From Azospirillum oryzae (lineage in GTDB: Bacteria; Pseudomonadota; Alphaproteobacteria; Azospirillales; Azospirillaceae): DNA of 64,000 nucleotides. A model generated the notes under the pieces. The model was not told where the DNA came from and made no database searches. It saw only the letters and a list, made by a program, of their open reading frames with translations. Every line of letters starts with the position of its first letter. Within the stretch, counting starts at the first letter, position 1. The position numbers and the translations under genes are program-made. Where the stretch lies: the NCBI RefSeq assembly GCF_008364795.1, contig NZ_VTTM01000005.1, forward strand, positions 248,001 through 312,000, written 5' to 3'. Below are positions 51,528-61,214 of the stretch, piece by piece.

Positions 51528-54500
51528 TGGGGCAGTTCCAGCGGAATGGCGAGTTCGATCGTTTCGTCAAACCCTTTGCCAGCTATACGCCGCCACAACT
51601 CACGATTGCCGGCAGGATTGTGCTTCCAGACGATCTTGAAAGCGACGGCGTCCGGTGGCCAAGGCGCCACGGAGGCTGGACCGTCCAGCATGGCGAAGAA
51701 CCGGGTTCGGTCGGGGTTCGGCAAAAGCCGTGTCGCGCGTCCGTCGAGTGTCAGCGTCAGGCGCCCGGCCTCATCGTCAAGCGGTTCCGGGGCTTCCATC
51801 AGAACCCCCATCAACCCTGCGGGACCGTATACCGGGCTGAGGCGCGTCTTCTTCGTCACCGCGACGACAGGCACGCCGCAGACGCGCGCAAAGGCGTCGA
51901 ACTCGTCCACCAATGGCATGGACGTGAGACGCACGCCCCGAGGAGCCACCTCCGGCTCGTTGATTTGGCTCTTGTCCATTCGGTTCCGGAAGAGAGCGGT
52001 GAAGGTTTCATACGCGGAGGTGGTAAAGCTCCAAGTGGCCAGGATCGGCACATCCTCGTCTTGAGGCGCTCCGTTCAAGGTGACGACAACGATGTGCGCC
52101 ATGTAGCGAGTGGTTGGAGCAAGCTTCACGGTGCTGAGCGGCAGCGCCAATTCACTCTTATGCTCCTCGCGGTATGGTTCTCCCTCGACGCACGTTTCTG
52201 GATCCCGTGTGTAGATTTCGCGCCACCACTGCTCGACCGGGGGCGGCTCGGTGGGCCCATCTTGGTTGACGAGAGGCAGGAACACGTCGCCCTTGTCGTT
52301 GGTGACGAGGTTGCCAGAGCCGTCGAACAGGCGGAGCGCGAGTCTGCGCCTTTCTGCGCGGTACAGAGCCGGAACGAACGCCTCCTTGAAGCGTATGACG
52401 AAGTCGTAGCCCGTGTAGACGGGACGCGCCCCATCGGCCGGATAAACGCCGGCAATGGCGTTCGCGAGGGCGCCGGGGTAATCGGGCGCCGACCTCGCCC
52501 TGAAGCGATAGGTGTGGTGAAAAGGCGTGACCGAAACGGCCGCTGTCGTGTCATGCAGATACAAGCGCTTTTCGCCGGCAATCACGAGGTCGTAGGTTTC
52601 GCCAGGTCGAAGCAACTGGTCGCCAGGTTGTATTGACCATTCCTCGATGCCCGCCGATCCGGTACGGCTGATGACCTCGACGGAGCCAGGAGGCGACACA
52701 CGGTCTCGGCTCCAGCAAAGACGAACAACCGCCCATCCGGCCTCGCCCCAGGCTGACGGCAGCGTAATCCAATCCTCCGTTCCCGCAGGACGCGACAGCA
52801 TCTCCTGGCGCATCTCCTCCAAGGGCCCACCGGGCACGTAACGCGCCAGATGGGCCTCGACTTTGGTCACGTTCTTCGTTGGCAGGAAGGCGACGACGTC
52901 AGAATACTGGTAGAGAATGCCCCCGACGTTGTCGCGAATTCCCTTTGCTGGATCGACATCGGCGTTGAGCGTCCAGCGATATATCCAGCCGTTCTCCAGG
53001 CGGCCATGGCCGATCTGCATTCCCGCCAGAGAGACGCACACCGTCTCCGGCGAGTTGTCTTCCTTGAGGCAATAGTCGATCTGGCTGTCCTCCGCGCCTC
53101 CGCCGCTGAGGGAGCCGCGACGGCCAAAACGGTCGGAGGACAGGAGTTGCAGGCACGTGTTTGGTGGACGCGGCTCGTGCCTTTGAGTCGAGCCTGGAAT
53201 GCTCCGGCTTGCCGGCGACTTGACCCATGTGCCGAACAATGTCGGTGTGGCGTTCGGGTCGCTGCCGCAGACGAGTTCCAGGCGGGTGAGCACGTAGCTG
53301 GCGCTGTATCCCGACTGTTGGGCGATGGCTACGGGGCGAACCTTCTCATGTCCGTGGAAGGATGGCCCCTCCTGCGACATGGACTTCGCGAAATCAATGG
53401 TCAGCACGCTGTGCGGCCACACGTCCGAAATGGCGCCGCTCGACGCCTCAGCGAGGGGGACGACCCCGTCGTCCACCTTCCGATCCGCGCCCTCTGGGGC
53501 GGGCCGCGACGTCCACAGGCGTGGTTCGGCAACAACTGAGACGACAGGGTCGATCAGTTTCGGGGGATCCGGGCGCTCCCACGCAAAGCGGTGAGCCAAG
53601 CAGAGCTCCCAGCTATCGAACCAAACATCGATGGTGATGCAGGCCTTCGCGGACACGGCGAACCGCAGGGGATTGGGCACGCATGCATCCACGTCGGCGT
53701 TAACCCCAACGCCAAGCGAAAAGTCGCCGCAACCGAGGCCAGCATACCCTTCGAAGGACGCAGACCCCTCCCATTGCGGAGCGTCCCAGAAAAGCCCCAT
53801 GGAGGCGTTGAGCGATCCGGAAATTTCCGCCCAGAACCCGGCCGCCTCGTAGCGGCTTCCGAAATGAGCGGAAATGCACGTCCGCATGCCACGTGCATCA
53901 AGGCACATCCAGTAACTGGCATCAAGGAGCCATTCGCCACTGGCACGGAGCGCGCGGGCCGATACTCGCTCACTCGGCGGCTCCTTGCCGAGTTCCAGCA
54001 AGAATTCAAGCGGTTTGTCAAAGTAAAAGCGCGCGTGCGCGCTTCCACCCACGGAAAACAGATCGTCCTTCCCCCACTGCGCCCGCATATCAAACGCCAG
54101 AAGGTTCTCCCCGGAGTGATAGGCCAACAACGCGTCGATGGAGCCGGTCTTGTCGTCCTTGAGCCCCTGGCGTCGTTCGATGAAGTCCGCACGCGCCTGC
54201 AGAAAAAGGTCCAGATCCGGCAGCGTGACCAGCAGCATTCCCTTGCAGTGGAACACCGTTCCATCGTCGGCCGTCCCAATGACCGCGCCAAGACCAATGG
54301 CGCCGTGGCCAGATCGGGGGGTCCACTTGTTTCGCGCGGTGAGGCCGACCGGCTCCTTCAAAAACAGTTCCAGATACTTCTTGTCGGTCGGAGAACCGTG
54401 GTTATCCTCAACGGCGGGAGCCATGTTGTAAGCCAGCAGCCCCGACACGCCGTAAAGCGAGAGCCCGGTCGCGCCGATCGGGATTCCTCCTGGGAAAATC

Positions 54501-56242
54501 TCGGCATCCGCAGTCAGGAAGAAGTAGTTGAGCCCATCGTCGCGCCCCGCTTCAACGGTGATGTCGAGGCGAACATCGAGCGCATCGAGATTCAAATGCC
54601 CTTTTCCGAGGAAGCGTGGAGACGCGCCCTGCTTGTAGGAAATCGTCACACCGGCGTCGAAACTGCCGGGGACACCGAAGGCGACGCCGATGCCGTCGAA
54701 CCGCACGTCGACGGTCGACGTATCCTGATACCATGTCACCACCAACCCCTCGACCGAGGCGCCGGCCGGAAGGCCGCTGATGATTGAAACGTCGGCGGAC
54801 AGCGCGAGCTCCAGGGCGCGTTGGGGGCCCGGCGGTCGCGCTAGGCGGAACGAGGTTAGTGTGAGTTTTGCGAAATGCCAATCGGCCACCAACGGCGCGG
54901 CGATCGCGATGCCGGAACCCTCGGGCAGGATGATGCCCGACGATGAGCCGATGCCGATCTCGTCGAAGACGAGCGCTGGCCACTTCCCTCCTTGAATGAG
55001 TGGCGTGAGCGTCCCGGATAGGAACACGACCCATTCGCCTTTGACTTGCTCGAGGCGGAGCGATTTCACTCCAAGGCGGAACAGGTCCTTTATGGAAACG
55101 GTGAACGCAAACGCGGGCTCCGCGCCCTCCGCCGCCTCATCGTCCTTACTCACCGCCATGGCGCCTGCCACGTTGTCGGATTCCGGCTGGCCGTCCGTTT
55201 GCTCGTCTGCATCGAAGTCCTGCGGGCGGCGGCCGCTCGACGGCTGCGCGGCTATCGGCAACAGCGCAGCCCGCACGCCGTCTCGCCCAAAGGATACGTC
55301 AAGACCAACCCAGGTTTCCTTGCCATCTTCATCGAGCGGCGCCAGATGGACGTCCGCAAGCAGCGACGCCTCCCGGAGGGCTCCTTCCACGAGTTCGATG
55401 GTGCAGTCGCGCAGACGAAAGGCGAAACCGAACAGCTTGCCCGTGATGGCGCCCGCCTGGGTTAGGCGGAAGCGGCCGCTGAGGCCACTCGCCCCGATGA
55501 GCACGTCTTCGGCCGTGATCTCGACGGCGCCCCCGCCCTCGGTTGCCACCCAATCCTTTGGCAACTGAACCGTCGCCCGCTTCATGGACACCGCGCTTCC
55601 GCCGGCTCTGGGATCCTCGACGACCGAGATGCCGGAGGCGGACAGGAGGAGATCAGTGCCGGCGAGATAGGCGGCCGTCAATTTCGCTTCGTGAAATCCG
55701 TCGAAGGATATACCCGAGGGGGAAAGCGTCAGCCCCCCCGATATTGTCAACTCCGCCCCCTTCGAGCGGTCGTCGGCACGGGCGAGGACTTCGGGCGCGA
55801 CGACGAGGCTCGCCGTCAACTTCGTCAATTGCAGCGCCAAGTCCGGCCCCACCGTCAACACGGCGCCGGCGCGTCCCCAGCCGGCCGCCGTGGCTCCGAT
55901 GCGGATGCTGAAGGCGTCGAACCCAGGCAATTGGACGGCGGGAAGCGCCTGTTCGAAGAACAGATCTGTTTCGATCACCACATTAACGCCATCGGTTCGG
56001 CTGAACGCATTGGCAAAGTAAATGGAGGAGACGAGTTTGCCCATCTCCTCACCGCTACCGGCGACATCGATAGAAACGTGTTCGAAAAGGGGGAAGTCCG
56101 CGGGATCGACCAAATCAGACAGGGGCTGCAAAGAAAACGTGTCAGACAGGGGCACCAATGCAGCGTCCGCACTCCGTTCTAACACCGCCCCCTCCCTTTC
56201 CGAGTTTCCGCTCCATAGTGTCACACCAGGTATCTTGCTCAA
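51524..56242 (-). CDS. Giant beta-rich protein, unknown function (gene 1 of 3)
   Basis: A 1572-residue protein, first gene of the operon. Nearly all predicted structure is short strands and Gly turns: repeated units of the form G-G-L-T-L-S-P-S-G-I-S-F-D-G-F in the first 600 residues, and P-G-G-I-P-I-G-A-T-G-L-S-L-Y-G-V-S-G near 585. A Cys-bearing strand region lies at about 790-890 (C-L-D-A, C-I-S-A, G-L-G-C-G-D-F, D-A-C-V-P-N-P). Near the C-terminus a Big_5/SbsA-type Ig-like module is recognisable (V-Y-P-A-D-G-A-R-P-V ... L-A-P-T-T-R-Y ... T-W-S-F-T-T-S). No signal peptide or transmembrane helix. The longest frame starts at TTG 56242; a GTG at 56185 behind GGGAGGGG is a better-supported start and would drop 19 residues. 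Possibly related to the large DUF6603-type proteins, but I cannot confirm that. Confidence 0.65.
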   Translation of the reverse strand: MSKIPGVTLWSGNSEREGAVLERSADAALVPLSDTFSLQPLSDLVDPADFPLFEHVSIDVAGSGEEMGKLVSSIYFANAFSRTDGVNVVIETDLFFEQALPAVQLPGFDAFSIRIGATAAGWGRAGAVLTVGPDLALQLTKLTASLVVAPEVLARADDRSKGAELTISGGLTLSPSGISFDGFHEAKLTAAYLAGTDLLLSASGISVVEDPRAGGSAVSMKRATVQLPKDWVATEGGGAVEITAEDVLIGASGLSGRFRLTQAGAITGKLFGFAFRLRDCTIELVEGALREASLLADVHLAPLDEDGKETWVGLDVSFGRDGVRAALLPIAAQPSSGRRPQDFDADEQTDGQPESDNVAGAMAVSKDDEAAEGAEPAFAFTVSIKDLFRLGVKSLRLEQVKGEWVVFLSGTLTPLIQGGKWPALVFDEIGIGSSSGIILPEGSGIAIAAPLVADWHFAKLTLTSFRLARPPGPQRALELALSADVSIISGLPAGASVEGLVVTWYQDTSTVDVRFDGIGVAFGVPGSFDAGVTISYKQGASPRFLGKGHLNLDALDVRLDITVEAGRDDGLNYFFLTADAEIFPGGIPIGATGLSLYGVSGLLAYNMAPAVEDNHGSPTDKKYLELFLKEPVGLTARNKWTPRSGHGAIGLGAVIGTADDGTVFHCKGMLLVTLPDLDLFLQARADFIERRQGLKDDKTGSIDALLAYHSGENLLAFDMRAQWGKDDLFSVGGSAHARFYFDKPLEFLLELGKEPPSERVSARALRASGEWLLDASYWMCLDARGMRTCISAHFGSRYEAAGFWAEISGSLNASMGLFWDAPQWEGSASFEGYAGLGCGDFSLGVGVNADVDACVPNPLRFAVSAKACITIDVWFDSWELCLAHRFAWERPDPPKLIDPVVSVVAEPRLWTSRPAPEGADRKVDDGVVPLAEASSGAISDVWPHSVLTIDFAKSMSQEGPSFHGHEKVRPVAIAQQSGYSASYVLTRLELVCGSDPNATPTLFGTWVKSPASRSIPGSTQRHEPRPPNTCLQLLSSDRFGRRGSLSGGGAEDSQIDYCLKEDNSPETVCVSLAGMQIGHGRLENGWIYRWTLNADVDPAKGIRDNVGGILYQYSDVVAFLPTKNVTKVEAHLARYVPGGPLEEMRQEMLSRPAGTEDWITLPSAWGEAGWAVVRLCWSRDRVSPPGSVEVISRTGSAGIEEWSIQPGDQLLRPGETYDLVIAGEKRLYLHDTTAAVSVTPFHHTYRFRARSAPDYPGALANAIAGVYPADGARPVYTGYDFVIRFKEAFVPALYRAERRRLALRLFDGSGNLVTNDKGDVFLPLVNQDGPTEPPPVEQWWREIYTRDPETCVEGEPYREEHKSELALPLSTVKLAPTTRYMAHIVVVTLNGAPQDEDVPILATWSFTTSAYETFTALFRNRMDKSQINEPEVAPRGVRLTSMPLVDEFDAFARVCGVPVVAVTKKTRLSPVYGPAGLMGVLMEAPEPLDDEAGRLTLTLDGRATRLLPNPDRTRFFAMLDGPASVAPWPPDAVAFKIVWKHNPAGNRELWRRIAGKGFDETIELAIPLELPQ

Positions 56243-56469
56243 ACATCGTTTGCATAACTATTTGTTTGTACTACCAGCGTTAGCGCCCGCAACGATTACC
56301 TCTTCCGTTCCGGGCTGCTGAAGTGTTTTACGGTAGCTTATGCGCATACCAGGATATGCAATTGCCCGCCGTCCTCGGATGCGACTGGTGGATTGCGAGG
56401 CTGTTTCTGGCAAGCTCGGGGTTGAATGCGGCTCGGAATCGGTGAAGTGGGGTGTGCGTCAAGCCACCG
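56243..56469. promoter_or_regulatory. Upstream region of the large-protein operon
   Basis: About 230 bases, AT-rich next to the operon start (56243-56340), which is where its promoter should be. I do not see convincing -35/-10 boxes. Further right it merges into the IS21-type repeats. Confidence 0.4.
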
Positions 56470-56474
56470 TGCAG

Positions 56475-56566
56475 ATTCCGATGAAGCCGGCCGGGTATTC
56501 CGATTTGAAGGCGGCCACCGTTCCGAACTGAAGCCGGCCAGCGTTCCGAAGGAAAGCGGCCGGGGT
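56475..56566. repeat. Four tandem 23-base repeats of IS21-end type
   Basis: Four units built on TTCCG-(5-6 bases)-AAG-C/G-CGGCC, with TTCCG at 56476, 56498, 56521 and 56544 (spacing 22, 23, 23). Such imperfect tandem repeats are typical of one end of IS21-family elements, where they bind the transposase. No istA or istB is attached, so this is an orphan end, of a different subtype from the 32.4 kb remnant. Confidence 0.65.
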
Positions 56567-56861
56567 GGCGTATCCCCGCGAGGCGTTTCGGAACGTGTCA
56601 ACGCGAATGAGACAGCCGGGATTCGAGTTCAAGCTCGGGAAACTTGGGTGATCGGAGGCGCCAGCAAACTGGTTGCCGCGTCCGTCCGCTTGCAGGATGC
56701 CGGCGGGCTCAGGTCGCACAAGGCCCTTCCGTCCCGCCCTGTGGGGCGGGTCCCTCGAGAAGAGCCTTGCCCGCCCCCTCGCGCGCCGGCGTGTTGGATG
56801 GCAGGCCGGGACGGCGGGATGGCCGATCTCCAGCCGAACACCGGGATGACAGGACTGAGCA

Positions 56862-57950
56862 TCAGCTCGCCTTCGGCTCGGCCGGCGGGTTGAGCCATAC
56901 GGCAGCTGGCGGTGCCGGCGCTTCAGGCGGCTTGCGGACGAAGCGCTCGGGATGGCGGCGATGCCCCTCATTGAGCACTGCCTGACGCGCGGCGCAGATC
57001 GCAGCGGTGTCGCCGTAGTGCACCTGGTGCGGGGTCATCAGCGCCAGCCCGGAATGTCGATGTTCGGTGTTGTACCAGCCGAAGAAGGCGCGGCAAAACG
57101 CCTGGGCATCCTGGATCGAGCCGAAGCGGTCTGGAAAGGTGTGATGGTACTTGAGCGTCTTGAACTGCGCCTCGGAGAACGGGTTGTCGTTGGACTGCTG
57201 TGGCCGGCTGTGGCTGCGTGTCACACCGAGATCAGCCAGCAGCTCGATCACCGCCTTGGCCTTCATCGCCGCCCCGCGGTCGGCATGCAGCGTCAGCCGG
57301 TCGCGGGTGATGCCCTGCTTGCGCACCGTCTGGCGGATCAGCCGCTCGGCCAGTGCCGCGCTTTCCCGGTAGGCCACCGTCCAGCCCACCACGGCGCGGC
57401 TGTAGATGTCGAGGATGACGTAGAGGCACAGCCACGTGCCCTTGACCGGGCCCTTCAGCTTGGTAATGTCCCAGCTCCACACCTGGTTGGGGCCGGTGGC
57501 GAGCAGCTCCGGCTTGCTGTAGGTCGGGTGCCGGCGCTGCTGGCGGCGCTCGCGCACCTCATCGTTGGCGGCGAGCAGGCGGTACATGGTGCGCACCGAG
57601 CACAGGTACTGCCCTTCATCGAGCAGGGTGGCGTAGACCTGGGCCGGGGCGGCATCGACGAAGCGGTCGCCATGCAGCAGGTCAAGCACGTGACGCGCTC
57701 ACCGCCGCTCAACGCGCGTGGTGGAGGGGGGCGATGGCTGGGTGGACGGGGTGGACCAACCCGGCGCCGCCGGTCGCGATGACGATAGAAGCTGGCGCGC
57801 GGCACACCAAGCGCCCGGCAGGCGGTAGAAACATCCACCGCCGAAGCCGCCTGCTCAATGGCGGTCATCATTTGCTCTCGCCGTGGTCCATCGAGGGCAA
57901 CGGAAGTCCCAGCACGTCGGAAAGTTTTTTTGGAGATCAATGACCGCCTC
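56862..57950 (-). pseudogene. IS3 OrfB with a one-base deletion
   Basis: The N-terminal part (R-R-E-Q-M-M-T-A-I-E-Q-A, L-G-V-P-R-A-S-F-Y-R) lies in the frame reached from orfA by the slippery site. After L-S-G-G-E-R near 57695 it continues in another frame as V-L-D-L-L-H-G-D-R-F-V-D, consistent with loss of one base. The second frame holds the catalytic motifs V-W-S-W-D-I-T-K-L, H-A-D-R-G and N-D-N-P-F-S-E-A-Q-F-K-T-L-K and ends at 56862. Confidence 0.82.
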
Positions 57951-58292
57951 GGCGCGGGTGAGGCGCTCACGCAGGCGTGCATGCTCCCGCTCCAAGCGCT
58001 CCACGTCGCTTTTCAGAGGATTGGCCGGCGGGGTCTTCGGCCCCGGCTTGGCCGGGGCGAGGCCGCGCAACTGCCCACCATCGCGTTGGCGGCGCCAACG
58101 GGTGACATTCGAGGAATACAGCCCCTCACGGCGCAGGATGGCGCCAATCTCCTTGGGGCCGGCGCGGTCGATCTCCTCCAGCACGCGCAGCTTGTCGGCG
58201 ACGCTGAAGGTGCGGCGCTGCGGGCGCTCGCTCACCTCCGGGTCGGGAGTGGACACGGTGGTGGAAACAGGGGGGAGTGTCGGTGTGCTCAT
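57855..58292 (-). CDS. IS3 OrfA
   Basis: A 145-residue HTH protein: R-R-T-F-S-V-A-D-K-L-R-V-L-E-E-I, E-G-L-Y-S-S-N-V-T-R-W-R-R-Q-R helix and a coiled-coil-like D-V-E-R-L-E-R-E-H-A-R-L. An A7 run on the minus strand (57931-57925, in L-Q-K-N) is the -1 slippery site leading into orfB. Confidence 0.85.
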   Translation of the reverse strand: MSTPTLPPVSTTVSTPDPEVSERPQRRTFSVADKLRVLEEIDRAGPKEIGAILRREGLYSSNVTRWRRQRDGGQLRGLAPAKPGPKTPPANPLKSDVERLEREHARLRERLTRAEAVIDLQKNFPTCWDFRCPRWTTARANDDRH

Positions 58293-58324
58293 CAGGTCCT
58301 CAACAGCGCCCTCTACCGATCATT

Positions 58325-60136
58325 TCAGCAGGCGGCTGTCTCACTCGACGTTGGCACAGAGGGCTTCGGCGGGTGCCATCCCTCAGCGTTGAGGATATCG
58401 GCGATCGCAGGGGCCTTCAATTTGGTGGCATGAAGCGTTTGGATGCACGACATCAACTCTCCACAACCACTCAACTGCCGGAGCTCCTTGACCGGCCGGA
58501 TCAACTGGTGTTCGGTTCGCTCGCTACCGGCCCAGTGGCATTCAACGCGGACCAGTTCAGTCTCGCCCTCGACGGTAACTACGACGCGCTCCAGGATCGT
58601 TCGGGCAATCGTCTGCCGGTCGTGCGCCGTCGTCGTTGGGGCGTGCCAGAGTGCCGGAATGTCCGTGGTCAGGCTTCGAATGGCTTCGCGTTCCTCGTCC
58701 GTCAGCGGCATCGGCTGGGTTGCCAGGAAGCGTTCATGCTCGGCTTTCAGCATCAGCTCGTCGGACAAAGCCTGCTCCCACTGGCGCTCCAAGCTGCGGG
58801 CGACCAAACGGTTCTCCGGCTCAACCGCATCGAACTGACGTCGAGCCCGGTCGGCTTCGTAGCGGGCGCGCTCCAACCGCTGACGCCACTGACGGTGCAG
58901 GGCGCCCCGTTCCAACTCGATGTCTTCTGCGAGTTGGAGGCTGGCTTCCACCGCGACTGGTTCCAGCGCCCGGAGGATCAGCATCTCGACCAGAGCGTCC
59001 AAGGCTCGTCCGCTGAGGGATTGGCACACTGGAGCCCCATAGTTCATCGCGTCGCGCGAGCAGGCGTAACGCAGATAGCGCCCGCCATCTGGATAGACCG
59101 TCGCCATCCGCAAGCCGCACCGGCCACACACGACAAGACCCGCCAGCAACGATGGGCCGCCCCGGCTCACCCCGGCATAGTCAGTTCGGTTCCTGGCCAC
59201 CTGCGCGCAAATCCCTTCGTGGGTCTCCCAGTCAATGTAGGCGGGCCGATGGTCACGCAGCAGTACCATTCCCTCCTTCTCACCCAGAAACCGACCGGCT
59301 CCGGGCAGTTCCGACGTCCGGCGGCCATCGCTCCGCCGCCGACCATAGACGTAGGCGCCCGCGTATGCGGGGTTAGTCAGCATCCCAGTGAGGGTGAAAC
59401 GGTTCGGACGATGCCATTCGAGTTCCCCCTTGTTTGGGCCGGAATGGGCACGCTGCGGCAAGTCGATGCCGTGGGTCACGCAGTAGGCGAGCACGCCGTT
59501 AATGGTTCGCCGCCGCTCGAAGACATCGAAGAGCAATCGGATCGTCGCCTGGACCTGCTCGTCCGGGTCGAACGCTATGTCGCCCGATGGCCGGCGAACG
59601 TAGCCGCGTGGCAGGTTGAAGAAGAGCTCCCCTCGCCGCGCCTTGGCCCACCGCCCCGCCTGCAGGCGTCCCTTGAGAACGTGCAATTCCGCTTCGCTCA
59701 TTGTGCCCTTCAGCCCAAGCAAAAGGCGGTCGTTGTAGGCAGCAGGGTCGCAGACACCATTGGCATCGGCGATCAGCGTATCGAACTGAGCGCAGATCTC
59801 CAACAGCTGGTACCAGTCCCGGCAGGAACGCGCCAGGCGTGACACCTCGGCGCCCATCACGATGCCGACACGGCCGAGCCCGACCTCGGCCACCAAGCGC
59901 TGGAAGCCCGGCCGTGTCTCGGCCGAGCTGCCCGAACGCCCGAGATCATCGTCAATCACAACAATCCGCTCGGCCGCCCAGCCGAACTGTCGCGCTCGAT
60001 CAACAAGCCCGTACTGCAAGCGCGTCGACTCCTGATTGTGCCCGACCTGCTGTAAGGTGGACTGGCGGATATAGACGATGGCGAGCCGATCACGGTGGCG
60101 CCCTTTGATCTTATCCGTCGGCAGGATGATGGCCAT
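58325..60136 (-). pseudogene. Large serine recombinase, C-terminus cut by IS3
   Basis: 603 residues of a large serine recombinase. Resolvase domain: L-A-I-V-Y-I-R-Q-S-T with the nucleophilic Ser, D-D-D-L-G-R-S-G, and R-L-A-R-S-C-R-D-W. Recombinase domain: N-P-A-Y-A-G-A-Y-V-Y-G-R-R. Zinc ribbon: C-G-R-C-G ... Y-A-C-S-R, followed by a coiled coil. Start ATG 60136 has AGGAGG six bases upstream. The family sequence ends at H-P-P-K-P and the final residues come from the IS3 end, so a C-terminal part of unknown size is missing. The catalytic domain is intact, but activity is doubtful. Confidence 0.82.
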
Positions 60137-60293
60137 GGACATCCTCCTCACCTGGAGAGGCCGTTGCTGGTTGCTTCGGGTTCAGTCGGCGCCATGCCAA
60201 CTGCCCCACCAGAACCGCAAGCCGGTGCCGCCGGCTCACCGGCAATCGGCTCCACGTCGGCAGCAAGGGTTCGGCAGGAGGAGTGGTCGTCAT
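60111..60293 (-). CDS. Small protein coupled to the serine recombinase
   Basis: A 60-residue basic protein (T-W-S-R-L-P-V-S-R-R-H-R-L-A-V-L-V-G-Q-L-A) whose end overlaps the recombinase start by 26 bases and contains its ribosome site. Small genes in this position often accompany such recombinases. The L-P-x-x-x-R-x-R-L-x-x-L-x-G-x-L pattern supports a real helical protein. Function unknown. Confidence 0.45.
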   Translation of the reverse strand: MTTTPPAEPLLPTWSRLPVSRRHRLAVLVGQLAWRRLNPKQPATASPGEEDVHGHHPADG

Positions 60294-60384
60294 CGCTGCG
60301 CCTCTGGAGCCAGCATGCCAACGCTAACAAGGCTCTATGGCCGACGCGTGGTGCTGGATTCAACAGTGAACGCTCTTCAGACGT

Positions 60385-60713
60385 TTCAACGTGAGGAGAT
60401 GGAAAATCATATCAAGGCGTGGAAGGCCCACCTCGCCGCCGACCGGACCTCCTGCACCAAGGCGACGGCCAACCAGTTCCGCCTGTTCCTGCACGCCGGG
60501 GCGTACTGGCTGCTGTGGAGCCTGCGCTCGCTGATGCCGAAACGCTCCCGCTGGCGCACGGTGCAGTTCGATACCTTGCGGCTGCGCTTGGTGAAGATCG
60601 CCGCGCGCATCGTGGAGATGAAGACGCAGATCAAGGTGCACCTGCCGACCAGCGCGCCTGATCAGGCGATCATCCACCTCGCCCTCGGCCGCCTGCCACG
60701 ACTCATCTGCTGA
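60385..60713 (+). pseudogene. IS1380-family transposase, C-terminal fragment
   Basis: About 108 residues starting E-E-M-E-N-H-I-K-A-W-K-A-H-L-A-A-D-R-T-S-C (the catalytic Glu region of IS1380 transposases), then F-L-H-A-G-A-Y-W-L-L-W-S-L-R and K-I-A-A-R-I-V-E-M-K. The N-terminal three quarters are missing. A GGGGCA-GCG-TGCCCC hairpin follows at 60719-60733. Confidence 0.82.
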
Positions 60714-61118
60714 GCACCGGGGCAGCGTGCCCCAGCCGTCACCCGCTTCCGTCCACCACCAACTCCGCCATCGTCACGCCGCCGTCAGCGCGGCGGCCGA
60801 CGACGCGCGCCTATGCAGCCCCACGTTGAGCATCTCCACGCGGCGACCAGACCGCTCGTTACCCTGGTGAATAAAGGCGGCTAGGAGATCGCCGAGGGCG
60901 GGCAGATGGCTTGGCAGCGGAACAGCAGCCACAAACAGAGGTCGAAGATCGAAGGACAGATCGGTCGCAGGAAGCAAGTCCTCGAACGGGCGCTGCGCTT
61001 CCAGTAGGATGCGGCGCAGGCCTCCGAGATCGCCATTGGCGGTGGGACCGGGCGATCTCCGGAACTCGTCGCCTCGCTGCGATACGCCGTCAGAATCCTG
61101 TCGTCAACGCAATCGCCT
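60714..61118. other. Gap with IS debris
   Basis: About 400 bases between the IS1380 and ISL3 fragments. Apart from the hairpin at 60719-60733 I see no gene; frames resemble frameshifted transposase but cannot be assigned. Confidence 0.4.
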
Positions 61119-61214
61119 TGCCCGTGGTCCAATGGTCAAACCGAGGGTCAGATCACCAAGCTCAAGCTGGTGAAGCGACAGATTTATGGCCGCGGCAAAC
61201 TCGACATTCACTAG
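61119..61214 (+). pseudogene. ISL3 transposase, C-terminal scrap (remnant 3)
   Basis: Thirty-one residues, C-P-W-S-N-G-Q-T-E-G-Q-I-T-K-L-K-L-V-K-R-Q-I-Y-G-R-G, the Glu-containing end of an ISL3 transposase, then TAG. It marks the right end of the mobile-element zone; ordinary genes start about 180 bases further on. Confidence 0.75.

Larger units (their letters stand above)
56608..58343 (-). mobile_element. IS3-family element (copy 2), inserted in a serine recombinase gene
   Basis: Ends TGAGACAGCCG at 56608-56618 and its complement at 58333-58343; 1736 bases including orfA and orfB on the minus strand. The right end lies exactly where the recombinase reading frame stops matching its family: the last five residues E-T-A-A-C are encoded by the IS end. 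Left of 56608 the sequence is IS21-type repeat, not the rest of the recombinase, so a deletion followed. Confidence 0.75.

Noticed and set aside
51524..56242. Reading the giant operon as a contractile injection system or phage tail module
   Set aside because: No sheath, tube, baseplate, spike or AAA+ ATPase gene is visible on either side; Ig/FN3-like modules alone do not justify that name.
56475..56566. A short CRISPR-like array
   Set aside because: Units are 22-23 bases in direct tandem without unique spacers and no cas genes are near; the pattern is that of an IS21 end.
60719..60733. GGGGCA-GCG-TGCCCC hairpin as a terminator
   Set aside because: Good 6-3-6 stem but no T tract follows; more likely part of the IS1380 end.
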